Positions 57,776 through 64,000 of a stretch of 64,000 bases of DNA are shown here, piece after piece. Each line of letters begins with the position of its first letter. The first letter of the stretch is position 1. The position numbers and the translations under genes were made by a program. The stretch lies in assembly GCA_020633195.1 (NCBI GenBank), contig JACKEC010000028.1:77300-141299 (forward strand), given 5' to 3'. This DNA comes from Sandaracinaceae bacterium (GTDB lineage: Bacteria > Myxococcota_A > Polyangia > Polyangiales > Sandaracinaceae). The notes beneath the pieces are model-generated. The model did not search any database. It saw only the letters and a list, made by a program, of their open reading frames with translations, and was not told the origin of the DNA.

Positions 57776-60049
57776 TCAGGTGACCAGGGTCAGGGTCGGC
57801 CGGGGCGCGAGCCCGGAGAGGTGGCCGCTCTCCTCGGCCACGTAGACCCAGCCGCGCTCGTCGACGCGGGTCCAGTCCGGCACGAGCTCCGACGGCAGGG
57901 GCTCGCCGATCGAGGTCCCGTCGTGCGGCCGCAGCACGTGGACCGAGGCCGACGGGACGAAGAGCGCTCCGCCGCGGAGCACCGGCTCGAGGCGACGCGG
58001 GACGTCGTCCGCGACAGGGTGGGCGAGGTGCCGCTGCCAACGCTCGCGCCCGTCCTCGAGATCGAGCGCGACCACGTTGCCGGCCGGCGCGTTCACGATC
58101 AGGTGCTGATCGACGACGAGCGACGCCGCCCCGAGGGAGATCCCCGGGTCCCGGGTCATCCAGCGCAGCCGCCCGTCGCGCGGGTCGAAGGCCGCGAGCA
58201 TCGAGTCGCGGGGCCCCCCGAGCGCGAGCGCCGCAGCGTCGCCCGCGGTGATCGGCTCGCTCGCCGGGCCCGTCTCGAGGCGCTGCCGCCAGAGCGCGCG
58301 CCCGCTGAACAGATCCACGCCGAAGAGCGTGCCGTGGTCTCCGCCGACCTCGCCGCTGACCGCGAGCACGACGTCCCCGCTCACCGCCGGGCGCAGGTCG
58401 AAGCGCTCGCCGTCCGCCGCGAGCCGCCACAGCAGCTCGCCCGTGACCACGTCGATCGCGGTGACCGCGCCGTCGCCGTTGGTCACCAGCAGGATCCGCC
58501 CGGCGCGGCGGAGCCCGAACGTGCCGACGCCCTCGCCCGCGTGACGCCAGCGCAGCTCGCCGGTGCGCAGGTCCACCGCGACGAGCCCGGCGCGACCCTC
58601 GGCGAGGATCACCACCGGCGGCGCGTCGCCTCCCGTCGCGAGCACGCCGCAGGGCGGACCGCCGGTCCGGGGCGCGACGCGCGCGGTCGCGAACGTCTCG
58701 CCGTCGTCGATGTCGCAGAGCGCGACCCGGCCGTCCCCGGCCACCCGCACGAGCACCGTCCCCGTCATGAACGAGGCGCTCGCGGGCTGGGCGTGGCCCC
58801 AGATCATCCGCCCCTCCTCGCGATCGAGCGCGATGGTGTGCTGGGGCGTGGCGACGACGAGGCGATCGCCGCAGAGGAACGTGGACGCCGCGTCGAGGCC
58901 CTCGACCTCGACCTCCCAGCGGACGTCGAAGCGGAGCGCGCGCGGCGCCGGGCCGATGGTGAGGGGCCCCTCCTCGCTGAGCGCGGCGCGGCACGCGAGG
59001 CGCAGCCGCTCCGGGTCGTCGTGGACCAGCGACTGCGGGCGCTCGGGGCGCACCCGCGCGCGGCGGCGGAGCGCGCGGACCTCCTCGCGCAGCGAGCTCA
59101 CGCGCAGGTTCCGCGCCTGCGAGCGATCGACCGACACGAGGGCGTGGAGCACGTCCGACGCGAGCCGCAGGATCGGCAGCGCCGCCTCCTCGACGGTGAG
59201 CTCGGGGATCGAGACCTGCGCGGTGTCCCGCGAGCCCAGCGTGAGCTGGACCGGGCGCTCGCCGCCCCGCGCCACGCGGACGCCGACGGTGAAGGAGCCC
59301 GCGCGCAGCCGCACGTTGGCCGGCCGGCCGCGCTCGTGGGCCTCGAGGAGCGAGCGGACCGCCGCGACCATCCGCGAGATCGCGAGCATGATCGGCCCGC
59401 GCAGGAGCGGGATCCGGCGATCGCGCGCCCAGACCCAGAGCACGCCGTCGAAGAGGAGCGCGTGGACATCCGAGTGCATCGCGGTCTGGCGCGGGGGATC
59501 CGCGACGGGGGCGATCGAGGCTTCGAAGCCGAACGCGAGCGGGACCTCCGCGGGCGGGCGGTCGAGCGCGCCGCCTCGCTTGAGGACCGGGGGCGCCGGC
59601 TCGCGGACCGGTCGGATCTCCGCCTGGAGCGCGCGCTCCGCGAGGCGCGACACGAGCTGGCGCGAGGTCGGGTCCGAGTCGCGCGACGCCAGGTCCGTCG
59701 CCGCCGCAGCCGCGTGCTCGAGGAGCGCCCGCAGAGGGAGCGCTCGATCGAGGACCCGGACGTCGGGCGCTCCGTCGGAGACGTAGTAGCTCACCAGCGC
59801 GTCGGTCCCGCGCCGCATGAGGACCAGCTCGGCCGGCGACACCGCGAGCGGCAGGATGGACTTCTTTCGGGTCCCCTCCGCGAGCGCGAGCGCGGCGCTC
59901 AGGATGTCCGCGACCGAGGGGATCGGGACGTCGGCGTGGGGACCGAGCAACAGCTCGCCCAGGGTGGTGACGAGCTCCACGGGGGCCCTCCGCTTGGAGG
60001 GGAACGGCTCGGTCGAAGCGATCGACGGACGGATCGGGATCACGCTCAT
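57776..60049 (-). CDS. PQQ-propeller-like repeat protein
   Basis: A 757-residue protein. The C-terminal about 400 residues contain PQQ/WD-like beta-propeller blades (WEVEVEGLDAASTFLCGDRLVVATPQHTIALDREEGRMIWG, VDLRTGELRWRHAGEG, IDVVTGELLWRLAADG, VALDLEDGRERWQRHL). The first about 350 residues are helical with no recognised motif. No signal peptide or membrane anchor is visible, which is unusual because such propellers are usually exported. No dehydrogenase catalytic residues were recognised, so it is probably a binding or scaffold protein. Confidence 0.75.
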   Translation of the reverse strand: MSVIPIRPSIASTEPFPSKRRAPVELVTTLGELLLGPHADVPIPSVADILSAALALAEGTRKKSILPLAVSPAELVLMRRGTDALVSYYVSDGAPDVRVLDRALPLRALLEHAAAAATDLASRDSDPTSRQLVSRLAERALQAEIRPVREPAPPVLKRGGALDRPPAEVPLAFGFEASIAPVADPPRQTAMHSDVHALLFDGVLWVWARDRRIPLLRGPIMLAISRMVAAVRSLLEAHERGRPANVRLRAGSFTVGVRVARGGERPVQLTLGSRDTAQVSIPELTVEEAALPILRLASDVLHALVSVDRSQARNLRVSSLREEVRALRRRARVRPERPQSLVHDDPERLRLACRAALSEEGPLTIGPAPRALRFDVRWEVEVEGLDAASTFLCGDRLVVATPQHTIALDREEGRMIWGHAQPASASFMTGTVLVRVAGDGRVALCDIDDGETFATARVAPRTGGPPCGVLATGGDAPPVVILAEGRAGLVAVDLRTGELRWRHAGEGVGTFGLRRAGRILLVTNGDGAVTAIDVVTGELLWRLAADGERFDLRPAVSGDVVLAVSGEVGGDHGTLFGVDLFSGRALWRQRLETGPASEPITAGDAAALALGGPRDSMLAAFDPRDGRLRWMTRDPGISLGAASLVVDQHLIVNAPAGNVVALDLEDGRERWQRHLAHPVADDVPRRLEPVLRGGALFVPSASVHVLRPHDGTSIGEPLPSELVPDWTRVDERGWVYVAEESGHLSGLAPRPTLTLVT

Positions 60050-60168
60050 CAGCGACGCATCCTCCTCAAGACGGCGGGGGTGAATCGCCGTGTCTGGACG
60101 ATGTGAATCGTAGAAAGTGATCCCGAGTGATCTCCAATTTGCGGTTTGGTTGACCCGACCTGGGAAGA

Positions 60169-60639
60169 ATGGATCCGGTGACGATGCGCTTCGTTCTGGC
60201 GGTGGCCGCGGTGATCGTTCGAGACGACCGCGTGCTCGCGATGCGGCGGTCCTCGGCGAAGGACGCGGGCGCGGGGCTGTGGGAGACGGTGAGCGGCCGC
60301 GTGGAGGCCGACGAAGCCCCGCTCGACGCGATCGCGCGGGAGGTGCGAGAGGAGACGGGGCTGGTCGTCGCGATCGACCCGCGGCCCATCGACGCGTACA
60401 CCGCGCGGCGGGGCGACGCGCCGATGGCGGTGGTGGTCTACCGGGCGGCCCACGTGTCCGGCGAGGTGGTCCGCTCGGACGAGCACGACGACCACGCGTG
60501 GTGGACCGCCGCCGAGTTTCGCTCGCAAAGCACGTTGACGCGCCTCGCCGACGCGATCGACGCCGCGCTCACCACTCCCGGAGCTTGGCCGGGAGCCCCG
60601 AGCGGCGTGGCGTCGGCGCCCGGCGGAGCGCGATCGTGA
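60169..60639 (+). CDS. Nudix hydrolase
   Basis: A 156-residue protein with a complete Nudix box: GRVEADEAPLDAIAREVREETGLV at about 44-67, matching GX5EX7REUXEEXGU. It hydrolyses a nucleoside-diphosphate-linked substrate that cannot be told from sequence. The N-terminal strand RFVLAVAAVIVRDDRVLAMRR and WETVSGRVE fit MutT-like pyrophosphohydrolases. The 3' end overlaps the convergent kinase gene by 71 bases; the last 20 residues are low-complexity. ATG 60169 or the GTG at 60178 may be the start. Confidence 0.88.
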   Translation: MDPVTMRFVLAVAAVIVRDDRVLAMRRSSAKDAGAGLWETVSGRVEADEAPLDAIAREVREETGLVVAIDPRPIDAYTARRGDAPMAVVVYRAAHVSGEVVRSDEHDDHAWWTAAEFRSQSTLTRLADAIDAALTTPGAWPGAPSGVASAPGGARS

Positions 60640-61981
60640 CCGAGCGATCGCGGTCGCCGCGGAGCGCGCGCGTCTCGGGGCGGTAGCCCGGGGCGCGCAC
60701 CACGAGCTCGTGCTCGGTGGCGTCGGCGGGGAGCTCGAGGGGCGGCTGCACCTCGACGCCGTCGAGGGTCAGCGTCGCGGAGGGGGGCGCGACCGCGACG
60801 GGGATCTCGACGGTGGTCGACGCGGCCTCGGGCGGCGGCGGCGTGGGCGCGGGGGTGAGCTCGGGCTCGGGCTCCGTCGACGCGACGGGCGGCTCGGGCG
60901 GCGGCGGCGCGGGCGGCTCGGGCGCGGTGCGCGCGAGGATCGCGAGGACGACCCCGAGGAAGGGGATCGTGAGCGCCGCGATCCCGATCGCGACGAGCAG
61001 CGGCAGCCGCCGCGAGGGCCGCGGCGCGTCGGCGCGCGTGACCCGGCTCGTGCGCGCCCCCGTCGGGGACGCGTGGCGGCCGAGGCGCAGCGCGCTCGTG
61101 TCGCCGCCGATGCCGCGCAGGATCCCGGCGACCTCCTCGGCGGCCTGGGGTCGATGGCCGGGGTCCTTCTCGAGCAGCGCCGCGACGAGGCGCTCGAACG
61201 CCTCGGGGAGGATGGCGTCGGGCTGGACCTCGGCGATCGTCGGGGGCGCGTCGCGCAGGTGCATCGTGCAGAGCGCGCTCGCGACCGGGTCGTAGAAGGG
61301 CAGCCGGCCCGCGACCATCTCGAACAGGATCACCCCGAGCGCATACAGATCGGCGCCGGGGCCGACGTGGGTGCCCTCCACCGCCTCCGGGCTGATGTAG
61401 GCGGGCGTCCCGAGGATCACGTCGGGGCTCGTCTCGTCCACGCGGTCCGACCGACCGTCGAGCGCGAGCACCCGCGCGATCCCGAAGTCGATCACCTTCA
61501 CCCCGCCCTCGGCGAGGACGAGCACGTTGCCCGGCTTGAGGTCGCGATGGACGACCTCGGCGGCGTGGGCCGCGGCGAGCGCCTCGGCGATGTCGGCGCC
61601 GATCGCCGCGGCCTGCGACGCGGAGAGCGGCCCCTCCGCCGCCAGGATCGCGTCGAGGGGCTGCCCGTCGAGCAGCTCCATCACGAGGTACTCGCAGTCG
61701 ACCGCCTCGTCGTGCCCGTAGTCGTGGATCGCGGAGACGAAGCGGCTCGAGATCCGGCTCGCCGCCGCGGCCTCGGCGCGGAAGCGATCCGAGGCGCGGG
61801 CGCTGTCGAGGTGCAGGATCTTCAGGGCCACGCGGCGGTCGATGCGCTCGTCGCGCGCGGCGTAGACGCTGCCCATGCCGCCCTGCCCGACGAGGCCCTC
61901 GAGGACGAAGCGCCCGCCGACGCGCGTGCCCGGCGCGAGGCGGCGCACCTCGTCGGGCGTGACGGCCGGAGCCGCGCTCAC
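60569..61981 (-). CDS. Membrane Ser/Thr protein kinase with PEGA domain
   Basis: A 470-residue kinase. Gly loop GQGGMGSVY, VALKIL lysine, catalytic loop VVHRDLKPGNVLV (about 141-153), DFGIAR and the SPEA element are intact. After the kinase domain (about 22-285) come a linker, a membrane helix (about 325-350), a Pro-rich stretch and a PEGA-type domain (about 395-455). GTG 61981 overlaps the stop of the TPR/PEGA protein. It is the last gene of a minus-strand operon that starts with a glycosyltransferase. Confidence 0.92.
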   Translation of the reverse strand: MSAAPAVTPDEVRRLAPGTRVGGRFVLEGLVGQGGMGSVYAARDERIDRRVALKILHLDSARASDRFRAEAAAASRISSRFVSAIHDYGHDEAVDCEYLVMELLDGQPLDAILAAEGPLSASQAAAIGADIAEALAAAHAAEVVHRDLKPGNVLVLAEGGVKVIDFGIARVLALDGRSDRVDETSPDVILGTPAYISPEAVEGTHVGPGADLYALGVILFEMVAGRLPFYDPVASALCTMHLRDAPPTIAEVQPDAILPEAFERLVAALLEKDPGHRPQAAEEVAGILRGIGGDTSALRLGRHASPTGARTSRVTRADAPRPSRRLPLLVAIGIAALTIPFLGVVLAILARTAPEPPAPPPPEPPVASTEPEPELTPAPTPPPPEAASTTVEIPVAVAPPSATLTLDGVEVQPPLELPADATEHELVVRAPGYRPETRALRGDRDRSVTIALRRAPTPRRSGLPAKLREW

Positions 61982-62940
61982 GGGATGATCACTCCGGAGG
62001 GGACCGGGCCGATGGAGAGCACCTCGCCGGTCGTGCCGCCGTCGGGCGAGGGCTGGAGCTCGGCCGCGAGCACCCCGACGAGCACGCCGATCGCGACCGC
62101 GCCGACGACGCCACCGAGGATCCCCCAGAACGCCGGCTCCTCGACCAAGCAGCTGGTGGGGGGCGCGGGGGGCCCGAGGAGCAAGCGCACGCGCTCGTTC
62201 CAGTCGAGCGCGACGTGGCGGTCGACCGGATCGACGCCGGGCTCGACGACGCGGATGGCGTGGCGGCCGGCGTCGACGTCGAGCGACGCCCGGCCCGCGC
62301 CGACGTCGCGGCCGTCGACGAGGATCCTCGCCGCGGGGCGCTCGAGCAGCTCGACCTCGAGGCGCGCGGGGCGCCGGGTGGAGACGAGCGCGACCGCGCG
62401 CCGCTGCTCGGAGCCGGGCGCCGCGGCGATCTCGAGCAGCATCGGGTCGTGGTGCGCGTGGCTGATGTGCACGACGTGAGGGCCGGGGTTCACCGAGAGG
62501 GTGCGCGTCCCCGCGCCGCCGACGGGGGTGCCGTCGACCACGACGTAGGCGTCGGCGGGCTCGACCTCGATGACGATCGTGGCGATCGCCTCGCGCGCGT
62601 GGGCGAGCATCCGGCTCGCGTCGGCGAGGCTCGCGGGATCCTCGGCGGGATCCGCGCTCCGCTCGAAGCGCTCGAGCGTCGCGATCGCCTCGACGTAGCG
62701 CTCGAGGGCGTAGAAGCAGAGCGCGAGGTTGAAGACCGTCGAGGGGCGATCGACGAGCTCGAGGGACTCCTCGAACGCAACGACCGCCTCGCTGAAGCGC
62801 CGCGCCTCGGCCAGCTCGTGACCGCGCTCGAAGAGCAGCCGCGCCTCGGCGGCGGTCGGATCCGGCGCGGGATCCGTCGCCTGCGCGGACGCGAGCGTTG
62901 GCGTCGCGAGGAGCAAGAGCGCGACGGCTAGATTCCGCAC
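61978..62940 (-). CDS. Exported TPR/PEGA-like protein
   Basis: A 320-residue protein from GTG 62940 with a signal peptide ending LASAQ (about 20). It has TPR-like repeats (about 33-105; LLFERGHELAEARRFSEAVVAFEESLEL), two PEGA-like beta segments (about 118-175 and 185-235; TIVIEVEPADAYVVVDGTPVGG), and a membrane helix near the C-terminus (about 275-297). Its gene order next to a PEGA kinase repeats that at 20353-22757, which suggests a functional pair. It overlaps the upstream lipoprotein gene by 13 bases. Confidence 0.75.
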   Translation of the reverse strand: MRNLAVALLLLATPTLASAQATDPAPDPTAAEARLLFERGHELAEARRFSEAVVAFEESLELVDRPSTVFNLALCFYALERYVEAIATLERFERSADPAEDPASLADASRMLAHAREAIATIVIEVEPADAYVVVDGTPVGGAGTRTLSVNPGPHVVHISHAHHDPMLLEIAAAPGSEQRRAVALVSTRRPARLEVELLERPAARILVDGRDVGAGRASLDVDAGRHAIRVVEPGVDPVDRHVALDWNERVRLLLGPPAPPTSCLVEEPAFWGILGGVVGAVAIGVLVGVLAAELQPSPDGGTTGEVLSIGPVPSGVIIP

Positions 62941-63614
62941 TGGCCCTCGGCGTCGCAGACGCGACCGTCTCCGCAGTCGGCGCCCGCGGGCAGCGTCTCG
63001 GTGATCGCGCAGCCGGGGGCGTCCACGTCGCACTGCACGACGCCGATCCGGCACGGGCTCTCCGGGTCCGCGCAGGGCGCCCCGCAGCCTCCGTCGGTCA
63101 TCGGCTCCGGGCCGGCGTCCGGGAGCGGGTCGGTGCCGTCGAAGAGGGATGACGGCGCGCCGCCGCCCCGCGGGAGGCTCCCGGGATCGACGAACCGCTC
63201 TTCGCAAACCCCGTGGACACAGCGCATGCCGTGATCCGCGCACGACGGCTCGACCCTGCAGGCGCGCGCGAGCGGGATCTCCACGCGCAAGGTCTGCCCC
63301 TGCACGAAGCGGGTCTGCACGTCGTAGGCGACGAGCGTGGCGCCCTCGGCGTCCATCGCGGCGGCGCGGATCGACACCTCCTCGACGGCCTCGTCGGCGG
63401 GGACGACGGCGAAGGAGAACGGGAGGCCGGTGGCGGCGACGTCGAAGCGTCGGCCCGTGCTGAGCAGCCCCGAGGACGCGCTCACGTCGACGAAGGCGAG
63501 CGGGCCGCCGAGGTCCGAGTCGACGATGACGAGCAGCTGCGTCGGTCCATCACACGCGACGAGCGCGAGCGCGCAGACGCCGAGTAGCCCCCTCCTCAGC
63601 ATGACGGGCATCAT
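62928..63614 (-). CDS. Lipoprotein with Cys-rich C-terminal region
   Basis: A 228-residue lipoprotein (lipobox LALVAC near residue 21). The first about 115 mature residues are beta-rich (LLVIVDSDL, VSIRAAAM). The rest is a Cys-rich tail with CADHGMRCVHGVCEE and CGDGRVCDAEGQCGI. Function unknown. The ATG overlaps the stop of the glycosyltransferase gene (ATGA); an alternative ATG lies at 63602. Confidence 0.75.
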   Translation of the reverse strand: MMPVMLRRGLLGVCALALVACDGPTQLLVIVDSDLGGPLAFVDVSASSGLLSTGRRFDVAATGLPFSFAVVPADEAVEEVSIRAAAMDAEGATLVAYDVQTRFVQGQTLRVEIPLARACRVEPSCADHGMRCVHGVCEERFVDPGSLPRGGGAPSSLFDGTDPLPDAGPEPMTDGGCGAPCADPESPCRIGVVQCDVDAPGCAITETLPAGADCGDGRVCDAEGQCGI

Positions 63615-64000
63615 ATCGTGGTCGAAGCGGCAGTTTCCAGCGCGTCGATCGCCGCGAGGTAGCTCGCGTCGTCGTGCTCTCGAGCGACGTGCGCGCGGCC
63701 GCGGAGCCCGAGCGCGCGCGCCGCGTCGCGCGCCTCGAGCGTGATCAGCGCGGCCGCCGCGAGCGCCTCCGGGTCGTCGTCTCGGACCACCGTCGCCGCG
63801 TCACCGAGCTCGATCCCGGCCGTGGCGCGCCGGACCGCGACCGTCGGGACGCCGCGCGAGAGGGCGTCGAGGAGCTTCATCGGGAGGCCGCCCGGCGCCC
63901 CCCGCGGGACCCACGCGAGGTCCGCGGCGGCGTGGGCCGCGCGCCGGTCGGGCTCGTCCGCGAGACCGACGAAGCGGGCCCGCGCGCCCGCGCCGCTCGG
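63611..64000 (-). CDS. Glycosyltransferase, C-terminal part (partial)
   Basis: The frame is open to the right edge of the window, giving the last 129 residues. RFVGLADEPDRRAAHAAADLAWVPRG, GGLPMKLLDALSRGVPTVAVRR and the closing DDPEALAAAALITLEARDAARALG are typical of the nucleotide-sugar-binding C-terminal domain of GT-B (family 1/4) glycosyltransferases. The acceptor is unknown. It is the first visible gene of the operon running leftwards to the kinase gene. Confidence 0.75.
   Translation of the reverse strand, partial: PSGAGARARFVGLADEPDRRAAHAAADLAWVPRGAPGGLPMKLLDALSRGVPTVAVRRATAGIELGDAATVVRDDDPEALAAAALITLEARDAARALGLRGRAHVAREHDDASYLAAIDALETAASTTI

Overview
The window is one contiguous stretch of very GC-rich bacterial chromosome (about 70% G+C by eye) with dense coding on both strands. 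The content points to a Myxococcota/Polyangiales-type organism, perhaps Sandaracinaceae-like (inference). It has many lipoproteins with Asp-Ala-Gly (DAG) linkers after the lipobox, eukaryote-like Ser/Thr kinases fused to a membrane segment and a PEGA domain, many TPR/Sel1 proteins, one very large kinase-TPR protein, and cysteine-rich secreted proteins. No rRNA, tRNA, CRISPR array, insertion sequence or phage gene was recognised.

Layout. 1-4.7 kb: tail of a PEGA protein, a Cys-rich lipoprotein, rsmE, and a DNA-alkylation-repair pair (AlkD-like and YcaQ-like) around a small membrane protein. 5.6-12.9 kb: a tightly overlapping four-gene SrfB/SrfC-type operon (Hsp70/actin-fold ATPase, small unknown protein, single-pass membrane protein, large P-loop NTPase). 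This is the least understood complete system here. 13.2-19.5 kb: small acidic protein, Sel1 protein, degenerate receiver/TPR protein, then a di-heme oxidoreductase-imelysin pair. 19.5-25.7 kb: an unknown protein divergent from an overlapping run encoding Ser/Thr kinase, exported TPR protein, ligand-binding lipoprotein and sensor histidine kinase. 25.7-28.4 kb: autoregulated-looking TetR gene, nucleotide-sugar epimerase-like gene, VWA lipoprotein and yhbY. 28.4-33.8 kb: CehA/McbA-type PHP lipoprotein, small lipoproteins, an aberrant MBL-fold protein and a hemerythrin. 33.8-41.7 kb (minus strand): a 1779-residue kinase-TPR protein followed by a DUF2237 protein and three lipoproteins, one formylglycine-generating-enzyme-like. 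41.9-45.4 kb: methyltransferase, purple-acid-phosphatase-like lipoprotein, SEC59/CdsA-like membrane protein. 45.5-50 kb: mreC-mreD-mrdA-rodA, the cell-elongation operon without mreB. 50-54.6 kb: TPR protein, NarL-type response regulator with a 7TMR-DISM histidine kinase, Cys-rich lipoprotein, Tat-type repeat protein. 54.7-60.6 kb: Nit-type amidase, site-2 protease, PPC-domain lipoprotein, PQQ-propeller protein, Nudix hydrolase. 60.6-64 kb (minus strand): partial glycosyltransferase, lipoprotein, TPR/PEGA protein and Ser/Thr kinase in one overlapping operon.

Two patterns go beyond the gene list. First, many transcription-unit heads carry a TAnnnT hexamer only 5-9 bases upstream of the start codon, with no room for a leader. 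This suggests widespread leaderless transcription, and it helped choose several starts. Second, two gene-free intervals (33051-33215 and 55539-55755) hold long nested inverted repeats. In the first, every mismatch in the two main stems becomes a G-U pair in plus-strand RNA and would be A-C on the other strand, which suggests a structured RNA or a folded single-strand element.

Inside operons, consecutive genes mostly overlap by 4 bases (GTGA or ATGA), indicating translational coupling. Convergent genes often overlap or are separated by strong hairpins.
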